The notes under the pieces are model-generated. The model searched no databases. It was not told the DNA's origin and saw only the letters and a program-made list of their open reading frames with translations. DNA of 64,000 nucleotides from Lotus japonicus (lineage: Eukaryota; Streptophyta; Magnoliopsida; Fabales; Fabaceae): the NCBI RefSeq assembly GCF_012489685.1, contig NC_080043.1:48251127-48315126 (forward strand), in the 5' to 3' direction. Of this stretch, positions 32,486-43,409 are shown piece after piece. Made by a program: the position numbers and the translations under genes. The stretch's first letter is position 1; each line of letters starts with the position of its first letter.

Positions 32486-32945
32486 TTCTCAAATAGCACT
32501 TTCACAATTGTGAATAAACTTTATTTAATAATTTATTTGAAAGAATATCAAGTGCATCTCAAAAGCACTTTCTCATATTACAACAAGTGCGTCTCAAAAG
32601 CACTTTCTCATCGTACATTATATCAAGTGTTTCTCAAAAGCACTTTCTCATGATACATCAAGTGCGTCTCAATAGCACCACCATAAATGGCTATGTATCT
32701 CTTCAAATACATCAAGTGCATCTCAAAAGCACTTCACCAGTGATACATCAAGTGCGTCTCAATAGCACCACCAATATTGGCTATGTATATCTTTAAAATG
32801 CATCAAGTGCGTCTCAAAAGCACTTTATAATAGATATGTATTTGTGCTTCTCTATAAAATGAGAATGTATCTCATCAAGTACTCAATTGCGTCTCAAAAG
32901 CATTTTATAATAGATACGTAAGTGCTTCTCAATAACACCACTATC
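32486..32945. repeat. Hairpin minisatellite, AGTGC-TCTCAAAA-GCACT units
   Basis: Nine to ten spaced units of AGTGCGTCTCAAAAGCACT and variants occur. Each is a small hairpin (AGTGC/GCACT), separated by 15-35 bp spacers often containing ACATCA. Some units have decayed right arms (AATAGCACC). No gene. Confidence 0.7.
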
Positions 32946-33473
32946 TCTTCGAAATAACATTACCTCACGTTATAAGGATGAGAATGTAATGCACAAGAGT
33001 AATCATACGGCTTAGTTTGACCAACAAATGGGTATCCACCATACTTTCCTCTTTGATAAGGCTTTAGGATCATCCTCCTCGATACATCCAAGACAATTTT
33101 CTTGGTCAATCCTATCGTAAGAACACCAACATGATTACTTTCACTTCTTTCGTACTCAAGGAAAATAAAACAATTCTTAATCAATTTCTTAGCAATTCCG
33201 ACATGTAAATGTCTTTTCTCTCTTTATTGCAAGTATCTTTGTTAGCAACTCCAAATACTTTTTGTGAATCACAAACACAGCCACAGAAATGAAACATTCG
33301 CAAGAATCAACATTTCTAGATTCAAATACGGTATTATCATTCACTATCAAGAATCTAACTGATAAATAAGACTGACTCCACTTACATTTTCTCTACCAGA
33401 TCCATAACTTCGTGCATCCTTTGAGAAATCTTAAGTTAACTTTAAACTTCATGGATGTATCAAATACAATGGA

Positions 33474-33477
<4 letters not shown>
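32946..33477. other. No confident gene
   Basis: A 74-codon minus-strand frame (32960-33184) contains LKPYQRGKYGGYPFVGQTKP. I do not recognise it and see no supporting structure around it. Confidence 0.25.

Positions 33478-33509
<32 letters not shown>
33478..33509. repeat. (AT)n microsatellite
   Basis: Sixteen uninterrupted AT dinucleotides. Confidence 0.9.
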
Positions 33510-33513
<4 letters not shown>

Positions 33514-33576
33514 CGAGGCACTTCCCTATTTTCTTCTAAATCATATATGTATATATTGGTTTTATTTCTCAAGACC

Positions 33577-33934
33577 TGTAAACCCTGAATAATAGATACA
33601 ACCCAACAAATATTTGGACTGGGCGAGACTCTAGGGTCCCTCGCCCAGGCGCGCTAGCTTGGGCGCGACGAATGAACCAGGGAATTTGGTCTTCTCCCGG
33701 GAGGCCCAACTGGCCCATTAGGAGAAGTTAAGGGCGCCAAGCCCAACCCTTGAATCTATAAATAGGAAGCGATTACCAATTGTAAGGGACTCTTAGCTCA
33801 TTTGAGAAATGCAAGCTTGAAATTCAGTTATTTCCTATCTCTAAGCGGTTACGCTCTTACTCTCTCTAGATTCTCACATCAAGATCCTCTCACTATGGGT
33901 ACCGTACCTCATCTCTATGTTCTTGGATAGAACA
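33577..33934 (+). mobile_element. 5' LTR of a Tat-type Ty3/gypsy element (358 bp)
   Basis: Starts TGTAAACCC, ends GAACA, has a TATA box at 33756-33766, and is followed after two bases by a PBS. The GGGCGAG...CTCGCCC arms near 33620-33640 are a U3 inverted repeat. The element is cut at 35307 by SIRE-1 and its 3' part is not in the window. Confidence 0.75.
33756..33766 (+). promoter_or_regulatory. TATA box of the Tat-type LTR
   Basis: CTATAAATAGG, about 175 bp before the LTR end. Confidence 0.65.
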
Positions 33935-33936
33935 TT

Positions 33937-33953
33937 TGGCGCCGTCTGTGGGG
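33937..33953 (+). other. Primer binding site of the Tat-type element
   Basis: TGGCGCCGTCTGTGGGG follows the LTR. The first nine bases fit the 3' end of plant tRNA-Asp and the rest diverge. This form is common in plant Tat-lineage elements. Confidence 0.65.
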
Positions 33954-34077
33954 ATCGGTAGACTTCGATTCCCGGACTACGTGGATCGTGATTCGTTCAA
34001 AAGAAATCTGATTTTCTGTGCAAATTCTATTTGGATTCTGGACTTTCGGTGGAATTCTAGTCTTCCGACGGAACTTG

Positions 34078-35325
34078 ATGGAATCGCGTCGCCGACGGCG
34101 CAACGATGGGCTGGAGCAGAGGCATGGCTCCCCACTGTGCCGCATAAGAAGGAGGTTGCGCCGTGGAGAGGAACACCGTGCACGAAATGATGACCTCAGG
34201 CTGCAAAACGATTGTTTACAAGAAGAGTTAGAGTATTATTGCCTCAAGCAATGGGGCGAAGAAGTGAAGGAAGCCGAGGCTGTCGAGAAGGTCGAGCCAT
34301 TCTCGGAGGCAATAAGAGAGGTGGCTGTACCGGATGATATGAAGAGCCTTGAGTTAGAGACATACGACAGACAAACGGATTCAAAGGATCATTTGCTTTA
34401 TAAGGGTGCAGTAGCGGCTTGGTTTAAGGCTCAGCCAAGAGGATCTATAGCAAAGTTCCGCAACCTCTCATCGCAATTCCTTATTCTTTTCTCTGCAAGC
34501 AAGATCGAGTCGGTGACAATTGCAGATCTGTATAACATTCGACAGACGGAACGAGAAACTTTGAAGCAATATGTAAAGCGGTACAGTGATGCGTCTGGGA
34601 AGATCGATGAGTTAGAGCCTCATGCATGCGCGCGCGCCTTCAGAAACGGATTGTTGCCGGGAAAGCTAAACAACAAGCTGAGTCGGAAGCCGGCGCACTC
34701 GATGACAGAAGCTCGCGCCCAGGCGAATGCTTACATCCTAGAGGAGGAGGACAACACATTCAAGAGGAAACGTGTAAGGGCGGAAAAAATAAGCAGTCGA
34801 AGGGATGAGTCACAAACAGGAAAATGGACACAGAAAAAGGAGACAAGTGGAGCGCGAGAGAGGGACGTTGAGCGTCTGCGCCCTCGTCGAAAAAACAACC
34901 CCCGCCGGCGTGGAAGGCTGAAGAGATGCTCGAACGAAGAATTGGCAAAGCTGCTCCGGAAGGCGGAGGTGACGCAAGTGGACAAGAGCGCAGGAGGTGG
35001 GAATGGATCACGACGAGAAGTGGAGGGCCGAAAAAAATGGTGTGAATATCACCACTTGGAAGGCCATAACACTGGTACTTGTTTCGTGCTGAAAGGCAAG
35101 GCCGAAAAGCTAATCAGGGCGAGACGAGCACAATCAACTGACCGCGAAGAAGATAAAGACCAACGGGGCGTACGTCGGCGAGCACCAGCAACAGGAAAGA
35201 GTGGAGCAAAGGTGGCGACGGAGAAGAGGGCTGAAGAAACTTTTAACAGCAATGTCAAGACGTCAGTTGAGGCGATCAACACAATTGCAGGAGGTTTTGA
35301 CAAGGGTTGTAAGATCAAGTTTTGA
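34078..35325 (+). CDS. gag: Gag of a Tat-type Ty3/gypsy element, 3' truncated
   Basis: An open frame of about 415 codons starts at ATG 34078, 125 bp after the PBS. In order it shows an Arg-rich N-terminus and an acidic helix region. The capsid-like segment (residues about 130-230) includes DLYNIRQTERETLKQYVKRY, FRNGLLPGKL and a TEARAQANAYI motif. A long Lys/Arg-rich linker follows, then a CCHC-type knuckle, CEYHHLEGHNTGTC. Plant Tat/Ogre Gag proteins have this layout. The frame enters the SIRE-1 LTR at 35308, so the last six residues are not native and protease/pol are lost. Gag would coat and package element RNA. With only gag next to short LTRs, the source could have been a gag-only non-autonomous element; the truncation prevents a decision. 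Confidence 0.75.
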   Translation: MESRRRRRNDGLEQRHGSPLCRIRRRLRRGEEHRARNDDLRLQNDCLQEELEYYCLKQWGEEVKEAEAVEKVEPFSEAIREVAVPDDMKSLELETYDRQTDSKDHLLYKGAVAAWFKAQPRGSIAKFRNLSSQFLILFSASKIESVTIADLYNIRQTERETLKQYVKRYSDASGKIDELEPHACARAFRNGLLPGKLNNKLSRKPAHSMTEARAQANAYILEEEDNTFKRKRVRAEKISSRRDESQTGKWTQKKETSGARERDVERLRPRRKNNPRRRGRLKRCSNEELAKLLRKAEVTQVDKSAGGGNGSRREVEGRKKWCEYHHLEGHNTGTCFVLKGKAEKLIRARRAQSTDREEDKDQRGVRRRAPATGKSGAKVATEKRAEETFNSNVKTSVEAINTIAGGFDKGCKIKF

Positions 35326-36573
35326 TCTAGTAGTACAACTCTATGTTTTGATGATTACATGTTAACTATTATGTATGAACAATTATGGTACTCTAACGTT
35401 GTTTTCGGAGTGTTCTAATGACAGGCCATGACTCTGGTCTTATTTCACATAATTCAGAAGCACAATGCTTAAAGAGTAACCTCTGAACAGCAGATCAAGG
35501 TTCAGAAGATCTGAAGATTATAAAGCTCTGATATGGATTCAGCTCACTAGAAGCTCTGAAGGATCAGAAGCTCTGAAGGATCAAAAGCTCTGAAGAATCA
35601 GAAGCTCTGAAGGATCAGAAGCTCTGAAGGATCAAAAGCTCTTAAGAATCAGAAGCTCTGAAGAATCAGAAGCTCTGAAGGTCCAGAAGCTCTGAAAGTC
35701 AGAAGCTGAGTAGTGAAGATTCTGAAGTCCAAGAGTAAGCTGGCTCTGAAGACCAAGTACTTCTCCTCTGAGTCCAGAAGCAGAAGGTACAAAGGTCAGA
35801 GGATTCAAGCTTCCCTCTGACTCTGATCACCAAGCTTCACAAGTTCCAATATGAAGCATCACTCTGATCAGAAGTCAACAAGGATAATGGTCATGTCGCT
35901 ATCCAAAGTACAAAAGCAATTGTACCATTCCTGACAACCTTACCTAACTGATTCAGCCACAGCAGAACCTGGAAAACCCAGATCTGCCCTCCAACGGTAG
36001 CATTCCACGCAAACTTCCAAACCTAATTCCTTGGAGTATTTAAAGAGGCTTAAGATGAAAGATGCTTTTTGGGAAGAACTTTGTAGAAGCTCATGCAAAG
36101 TCAAATATTCTCTAAAAGCATTCTTTCTCCACATTGTGTTAATTGTGTTTACTATCAGCTTTCTAAGTAGCATTTCTTTGTAAACCCAAACCTTCAAACA
36201 ATTGTTTGATTTTCCTTTAGGAGATCAAGGTTGATCGGATCCTAGAGAAGACTAAGAGAGTGAATCTTAGGAATAGCTAAGTCAGTGTATTGTTAGTCAC
36301 TTTGCAGGTAGCAAGTGCAGTTGTAACAAACTCTGATCAGTGGATTGCCTTCATTCTAAGAAGGAAGAAATCACCTTAACGGGTGGACTAGATTAGCTTG
36401 AGGGATTTATCAAGTGAACTAGGATAAAATCATTTGTGTGTTTTCCTTATCTCTTATCTCAGCACTTTTATCTTTGGTTCTTGAAGAGATTTAATTAAAT
36501 CTCAAGTGGGTCGAGTTTTAGTTTTAAAAAGCTATTCAAACCCCCCCCCTTTCTATCGTTTTTCATACCTTCA
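35308..36573 (+). mobile_element. 5' LTR of SIRE-1 (Ty1/copia, SIRE/Maximus type)
   Basis: Starts TGTAAGATCAAG and ends CACCTTCA-like (CATACCTTCA), with a C-run just before the end and a TATTTAAAG box near 36037. About nine copies of an 18-bp AGAAGCTCTGAAGGATC unit lie at 35540-35720. It inserted into the Tat gag. SIRE-1's own 3' LTR is absent. Confidence 0.85.
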
Positions 36574-36575
36574 AT

Positions 36576-36587
36576 TGGTATCAGAGC
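36576..36587 (+). other. PBS of SIRE-1 (tRNA-Met)
   Basis: TGGTATCAGAGC, a perfect initiator tRNA-Met complement, two bases after the LTR. Confidence 0.85.
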
Positions 36588-36648
36588 GTAAGTTCTGATT
36601 ACCACACCTAACAGTGTTCAGTGATCCGGGCCGGTGTGAAAAACTAAA

Positions 36649-38546
36649 ATGGCAGCCACCATTGAAGCGCAAAAAGATGTCTAGAGTGCAAAGCCTCCTA
36701 TGTTTGATGGGCAAAGATTTGAGTACTAGAAAGACAGGATTGAAAGCTTTTTTCTGGGCTTTGATGCAGATCTCTGGGATATTATAGTGGATGACTATGA
36801 GCGTCCAGTTGATGGCGATGGTAAGAAGATCTCCAGAACAGAGATGACTATAGAGCAGAAGAAGCTTTACTCACTACATCATAAAGCTAGAACTATTCTT
36901 CTAAGTGCTATTTCTTATGAAGAATATCAAAAGATCACAGATCGTGAGTATGCTAAGGGTATCTTTGATTCATTGAAGATGACCCATGAAGGAAACAAGA
37001 AGGTGAAGGAGTCAAAGGCGTTGGCCTTGATTAGAAAGTATGAATCCTTCCAAATGGAATCCAGTGAGTCCATTGAGGACTTGTTCTCCAGATTTCAGTT
37101 ACTCATTGGTGGAATTAGACCTCTCAACAAGAGTTACACAACTGCTGATCATGTCATGAGGATTCTTAGAGACCTTCCTGAAAGCTGGATGCCTCTGATA
37201 ACTTCCTTGGAGCTCACAAGAGATGTTGATCAGATGAGTCTGGAAGAACTCATAAGCATACTGAAGTGTCATGAATTGAAGCGTGCTGAACATCAGGATC
37301 AGAAGAAGAAGTCTATAGCCTTGAAATCCAAATCTGAAAGGCTAAAGCTCTCCAAGAAGATGAAGAAGAATCTGAAGAAGCCTCTGAAGATTCTGATGAG
37401 GATGAGCTGACTCTGATCTCCAGAAGGCTTAACCGCATCTGGAAGCACAGGTAGAGCAAGTACAAAGGCTCTGGAAAGAATAAAGGAAATAATGAATCTT
37501 CTTCTGGTCAGAAGAAGTCTTCATCAAAGGAAGTCACATGCTTTGAATGTAAAGAATCAGGGCACTACAAGAGTGATTGTCCTAAGCTGAAAAAGGACAA
37601 GAAGCCAAAGAAGCATTTCAAAGCTAAGAAAGGCCTCATGGTGACTTTTGATGAATCAGAGTCAGAGGATGTTGACTGTGATGGAGAAGTTGTTGAAGGA
37701 CTCATGGTTATTGTCAAGAACAAGGAAGTAGAGTCAAAAGAAGCAACTAACTCTGAATCAGCATCAGAGGAAGATCCAGACTCTGACGATGAAAATGAGG
37801 TATTCGCTTCTTTCTCAACCTCTGAACTTAAATGTGCTTTGTCTGATATCATGGATAAATATAACTCTCTCTTGACTGAGCATAAAAGGTTGAAAAAGGA
37901 TTTCTCTGCTGTTTCTAAAACTTCTATTGAACATGATAAAATTATTTCTGAGTTAAAAGAAAATAATCATGCTTTAGTTAACTCTAACTCTGTGCTCAAA
38001 AGTCAAATTTTTAAGTTAGAAGAAGTGATTGCTTGTGATGCCTCTGATGTTAAAAACGAATCTAAATATGAAAAATCTTTTCAAAGATTCCTAGCTAAAA
38101 GCGTAGGTAGAAGCTTGATGGCTTCATTGTTCTATGGCGTAAGCAGAAATGGAATGAGTGGCATTGGCTATTCTGGACCAAGTAGAAATGAGCCTCCTAT
38201 GCCTAAGGCTAAACCTCTGCATGAACATTTTGTACCCTCTGGTACTATTTTGCCTGAACCATTGCCTGCTAAAGTTGCTAAACCCTCTCATAAAAAGGGA
38301 ACTCCTTCTATGCTTAAATGTCATGCTCAAATCCCTTTATGTTATCATGTTGAGAAACCCAAGGTCATCAGAAACTCTTGGGTAACTAACAAGAAAGGAC
38401 CCAGAAAATGGGTACCTAAGGATAAGATTATCTATGTTGCAGATAACCTTGATCGCTCCACTGAAACACCAATCATGGTATCTGGACAGTGGATGCTCGC
38501 GTCACATGACGGGAGAAAGGCGTATGTTCCAAGAGCTAAAACTTAA
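36649..38546 (+). pseudogene. gag: SIRE-1 gag, broken
   Basis: Begins MAATIEAQKDV at 36649 with early stops (TAG at about 36680 and 36727). Recognisable blocks include LFSRFQLLIGGIRPLNKSYT and RDLPESWMPLITSLE. The frame shifts by a one-base deletion near 37345, and a stop follows IWKHR. The CCHC knuckle CFECKESGHYKSDC at 37539 is intact. The C-terminal part continues to 38546 as KGPRKWVPKDKII and SGQWMLASHDGRKAYVPR, overlapping the protease in another frame. It belongs to the SIRE lineage, where Gag is long and followed by pol. Confidence 0.85.
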
Positions 38547-40282
38547 GCCCGGAGGCAAAGTTGGCTTTGGAGGCAATGAGAAGGGTAAAATTGTTGGTTC
38601 TAGTACTATTGGTGTTGATAATAGTCCATGCATTGATAATGTTCTATTGGTAGATGGCTTAAATCATAACTTATTGTCTATAAGTCAATTAGCTGACAAG
38701 GGTTATGATATAATCTTCAATCAAAAGTCTTGCAGGACTGTAAGTCAGATCAATGACTCTGTTCTGTTTAACAGCAAGAGGAGGAACAACACTTATAAGA
38801 TCAGACTATCTGAGTTGGAAACTCAGAAAGTAAAGTGTCTTCTGTCTGTTAATGAAGAGCAATGAGTATGGCATAGACGGTTAGGGCATGCCAGCATGAG
38901 AAAGATTTCTCAGCTGAGTAAGCTTGACCTTGTCAAGGGCTTACCCACTCTGAAGTTCTCTTCAGATACTCTTTGTGAAGCATGTCAGAAAGGCAAATTT
39001 ACAAAAGTCCCTTTCAAGGCAAAGAATGTTGTTTCCGGGCTTTTGTACCCAACTGGTATAATTTATTTTGAAAATTACAGCTTTGGGGTACTTTTTTTAT
39101 TTTATTTACCAAACTAGTATAAATCGCTACTGTCAGTGGCGATTCTATTTTTTTTTTACTTTTTTAAAGAATCGCCAATGCTATTGGCGTTTTTGTTTTT
39201 GTTTTTTTTTTTCATTTTTTACATTAATCGCCAACCATGTTGGCGTTTTCTCTTCTTTTCTTTTTAAAATTTTTTTTAACTTAAAATTGCCAACATAGTT
39301 GGCGTTTTCTTTTTGTTCCTTTTATTTATTTATTTTTCTTAAAATCGCCAACCCAGTTGGCGTTTTATACCTTTTGTTTTTTCCTCCAACCTTTTTCAAA
39401 TCGCCAATCATGTTGGTTTTTTATTTTATAATGCATATGTTTATTTTTAAATATCAGTTCAAATATTTATGATCAAAGTGTTGCAAAACTGAGTAATGAC
39501 ACAAAATTGTGTGTGAGTATCAATTGATTAAATATCATTCTAAATTTCTAATTACTATTTTTAAAAAAAATTAAAAAAACAACAAGAAGAAAAAGCCAAC
39601 TGTGTTGGCGATTTTAAGAAAAAAAAAGAAAATAAGAAAACGCCAACTATGTTGGCAATTTTAAGTAAAAAAAAAATTAAAGAGAAAAGAAGAGAAAACG
39701 CCAACCATGTTGGCAATTTATGTAAAAAACGAAAAAAAAAACAAAAACGCCAATAGCATTGGCGATTCTTTAAAAAAGTAAAAAAAAAAAAAATAGAATC
39801 GCCACTGACATTGGCGATTTATACTAGTTTGGTAAATAAAAAAAAAAGTACCCCAAAGCTGTAATTTCCAAAATAAATTATACCGGTAGGGTACAAAAGC
39901 CTGTTTCCACCTCAAGGCCGTTGGAACTTCTGCATATCGACCTTTTTGGACCAGTGAAAACTGAGTCTATAGGTGGCAAAAGATATGGGATGGTCATTGT
40001 TGATGACTATAGCCGCTGGACATGGGCTTGCAGAATTATGCGTGTCAGAAGTGCAAAACGAGAAGGCTTGCAGAATTATGCGTGTCAGAAGTGATCATGG
40101 TGGAGAGTTTGAGAATGACAAGTTTGAGAGTCTATTTGATTCCTATGGAATTGCACATGATTTCTCTTGTCCTAGAACTCCTCAACAAAATGGGGTTGTT
40201 GAGAGGAAAAATAGAACTCTTCAAGAGATGGCTAGAACCATGCTTCAAGAAACTGACATGGCAAAGAAATTTTGGGCTGAGG
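38386..40282 (+). pseudogene. pol: SIRE-1 pol, first part: protease and integrase, interrupted
   Basis: Protease motif WYLDSGCSRHMTG (about 38488-38526) is in the frame +1 to gag. GAG-pre-integrase follows (HRRLGHASMRKISQ, CEACQKGKFTKVPF) after a TGA at 38863-38865. The integrase core is interrupted at 39036 by a foldback element, resumes at 39909 (HIDLFGP, VDDYSRWTW), and has lost its middle: a 29-bp duplication (40025-40053 and 40065-40093) sits where about 25 codons are missing. The catalytic region RSDHGGEFEN and PQQNGVVERKNRTLQEMART remains. SIRE-2 then interrupts it at 40283. Confidence 0.85.
39037..39901. mobile_element. Foldback (long inverted-repeat) DNA element with internal mini-palindromes
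   Basis: The two ends read GGGCTTTTGTACCC and its near reverse complement GGGTACAAAAGCCT. The arms (about 39037-39420 and 39590-39901) are near-complements throughout. Each arm has about five CGCCAAC...GTTGGCG palindromes spaced by T-rich or A-rich tracts. The target repeat is TGTTTCC (39030-39036 and 39902-39908). With 7 bp visible it could be a hAT-like (8) or Mutator-like (9) derivative. No ORF; it is non-autonomous. Confidence 0.85.
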
Positions 40283-41524
40283 TGTAAGATCAAGGTTTGA
40301 TCAGTGGTTGCATCTCTATATTTTGATGATTACAATTAAGGTTTGTGATGATGAACAATTGTGGTACCCTAACGTTTGTCTTTTTAGTTGTGACAAACAG
40401 GTTCTGAATCTGACCCAAGATTATTTATTCAGAAGAATAAGAATCAAGGGATACTAAAGAGAGAGCTCTAAAGCGTACCATGTTCGTTCAGAACAGTGGC
40501 AAATCCTTCAGAAGTTCTGAAGATACAAGCTCTCAAGAGGTTCTGAAGAACCAGAGTCAGAAGTTCTGAAGACCAGATGTTCCAGTGGAACGGTCCAGAA
40601 GTAGAAGACTCAAGTTCTGAAGACCTGCAAGAAGCTGGTTCTGAAGACCCAAGCTATTCTAGCTCTGACGTTCAGAAGTTCTGAGGAACTTGTTCAGAAG
40701 CAGAAGTTGCAAGGTCAGAAGAATCCAAAGCTTTAAATCTGTTAAGGATCAGAAGCTTCACCAACGTTCATCTGAAGCTTTCAGATATCAAGTCAACTGG
40801 TGAAAGGACAGGTCGCTATCATAGTACAACATCGTACAAGTCTCAGTCTGTCCGCCACCTACCTTGTCCAGCCTAGCAGTCTGATATTACAAGATTGCCA
40901 CTCCAACGGACAAAACCCTAGCAACGGCTACATCACAAGTCTTGGAGTATATAAAGGCTGAAGAAAGAAGAAAGAGGTCAAGAAACTTTGCTGAAATCAT
41001 TCAACATATACGAACCAATCTCTTAGCATTATTTCTTCACTGTTCTTAAACATCTGAGTTTACTATTAGCTTTTTAGAAGCACTTATTGTAGACCCGAAA
41101 CCTTTTACATCACATTGTAAAGTTCCTTAAGAGACCAAGGTTGGTCGGATCTTGAGAGGACTGAATCAAGGTTGATTCAGTGTTTAGGTAGTTTTAAGAG
41201 GATCGGTAGATCAGCTTCTTAAGAGGATACTAGTGGGAAAATCGGTGCATTGTTAGTCACTTAGCAGGTAGCAAAGTGCAGTTGTAACACTCATTGATTT
41301 TAGTGAATTGCCTTCATCAGAAGAAGGAAGAAATCACCTTCACCGGTGGACTAGCCTAGCTTGAGCTTTTATCTCAAGTGAACCAGGATAAAATACTTGC
41401 GTGCTTTACTTCTTATCCTTCAGCACCTAGTTCTTATCTTTGAGTTTTGAAAACGTTTAAAAGTTTACCCTTTATTCAAAAACTCTATTCAAACCCCCCC
41501 TTTCTAGTGTTTTTCGCACCTTCA
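40283..41524 (+). mobile_element. 5' LTR of SIRE-2
   Basis: Starts TGTAAGATCAAGG, ends CGCACCTTCA. TATATAAAG at 40948-40956 is the likely TATA box. U3 is rich in AGAAGTTCTGAAG-type repeats. Confidence 0.9.
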
Positions 41525-41526
41525 AT

Positions 41527-41538
41527 TGGCATCAGAGC
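41527..41538 (+). other. PBS of SIRE-2
   Basis: TGGCATCAGAGC: initiator tRNA-Met complement with one change (C for T at position 4). Confidence 0.8.
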
Positions 41539-41602
41539 TCCGGTTCTGATTTAAACACCTAACAGTGTTCAGTGATCCAGAACCTTGTGTGAAAAACAAA
41601 CA

Positions 41603-43409
41603 ATGGCCCAAGCCAGTACTTTCGCTGACAACAACAACAACAACAATCAACTCAGAGCACCAATCTTTGATGGTGAAAAGTTTGAGTACTGGAAAGATAG
41701 AATAGAGTGTTATTTCCTTGGCACTGACCCAGATCTCTGGGATATGGTCATTGAAGGCTACACTGATCCAGTAGATGCTTCAGGAGTGAAGATCTCTCGT
41801 TCTGAAATGACTGACGCTCAGAAGAAGCGTTTCAAGGATCATCACAAGGCGAAGTCTATGCTATTCAGCTCAATATCATATATTGAGTATGAGAAGATCT
41901 CTGACAAAGAAACAGCAAAATCCATCTTTGACTCCTTGCTCTCATACAACAATATGAGCAGTTTAAGATGGAATCTGGTGAAACCATTGAGGAGATGTAC
42001 TCAAGGTTTCAAACTCTGATTGCTGGAATCAGAGTGCTAAACAAGGGCTACTCTACTGGTGATCATGTCAAGAAGATCATCAGAAGTTTGCCTAAGGAGT
42101 GGAGAGCTTTTGTCACTGCACTGAAACTCTCCAGGAATCTGAACTCGTTGAAGTTAGAAGAACTCGTGAGTCATCTCAGAAGCCATGAGATTGAACTCAA
42201 AGAGGACAAGCCTCAAAAGAAAGACAAATCTATTGCTCTTAAGTCAAAGTCTGACAAAGCGAAAGCTTATCAGGCACAAGAGGAAGATTCCTCTGAAGAG
42301 CTATCAGATGCGTCTGGAGATGAAGAGCTATCTCTCTTCACAAAGAGATTAAGCAAACTCTGGAGGAACAGACACAACAAAGGCAAAGGACCAAAGAAAA
42401 GTTCAGGAAGATATGAATCTTCATCTGGTTAGAAGTCACTTGCTTCGAGTGCAAGGAATCTGGGCCCTAGAAGAGTGACTGTCCCAAGCTAAAGAAGGAC
42501 AAGAAACCAAGAAAAGTCTTTAAGAAGAAAGCTCTCGTGACCTTCGATGCAACTGATTCTGATGAAGCTGAGTCAGAAGAAGATGAAGTTGTGGAGGCTC
42601 TGATGGCTACCACCAGCAGAGGTGCTGAAGCTTCAAAAGATGACTCAGACTCTGAGAATGATGATGAGGTATTCTCTAAGTTTTCTCCATCTGAGCTAAG
42701 AACTGCTTTATCTGAAATAATGGAGAAACATGATGTTCTAGTAAGTAAACATAAAGAACTTAAAAGAAAGTATGCTGTTAAAACCAGTTCATCAGAAGTT
42801 CATGAGAAGTCAGTCTCTGAACTCACAGAAGAGAATCATTCTCTTAAAAATGACAACTTTGTTCTTCGTGCTAAAAATGCCATGCTAGAAGATCAACTTG
42901 CATCATCTGATGTTAAGCATGAGACATTATATGAAAAAGCGTTTCAAAGGTTCCTAGCCAAGGGCATAGACAGAAGTCTTATGGCTTCAATGATCTATGG
43001 CATAAGCAGAAATGGGAACAGTGGCCTTGGCTACTCTCAATCCATGAGAGATGAGTCATCTGAGCCCAAACGCGAACCATTGGATAAGCATTTCGTTCCC
43101 GCTGGCACTGTCATTCCAGAAAAGGTTACACCAAAGGTGATGAAACCAAAGGGAAAGTTTAAACTTGACATCTCTAGATATTATACTCAGGTTCCTATGT
43201 ATTATCCTCCTGTTGCACCCAAAGTTCCAAGAACTTCTGGGAAAACTAACAAGAAAGGACCCAAGATATGGGTACCTAAGACAAAAATTATTCCTGTTGT
43301 AGACATCTTATGCAGCTCAGTTAAGACACCTGTCATGGTACCTGGACAGTGGATGCTCGCGACACATGACGGGCATAAAGTCTATATTCCAAAAGCTTGT
43401 ACCGCTTAA
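41603..43409 (+). pseudogene. gag: SIRE-2 gag, broken
   Basis: Starts at ATG 41603 (MAQASTFADNN) with FDGEKFEYWKDRIECYFLG, the retrotran_gag/DUF4219-like opening. A deletion near 41940-41970 removes the segment aligning with KMTHEGNKKVKESKAL of SIRE-1 and changes the frame. A stop at 42430-42432, a small deletion and a damaged knuckle follow (CFECKESG, then P and a TAG where HYKSDC is expected). The C-terminal part (42441-43409) is open. Its last stretch VPGQWMLATHDGHKVYIPK overlaps the protease coding region in a different frame, as in SIRE-1. Confidence 0.87.

Noticed and set aside
32960..33184. 74-codon minus-strand frame with GKYGGYPFVGQTKPY
   Set aside because: It looks protein-like, but I cannot identify it and nothing around it supports a gene. 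Listed only as a weak note.
34731..35318. Long minus-strand frames opposite the Tat-type gag
   Set aside because: Shadows of a GC-rich, Arg-rich coding strand.
36541..36550. C-run that might be an assembly error
   Set aside because: SIRE-2 LTRs have a similar C-run at the same position, so it is an LTR feature with length variation.
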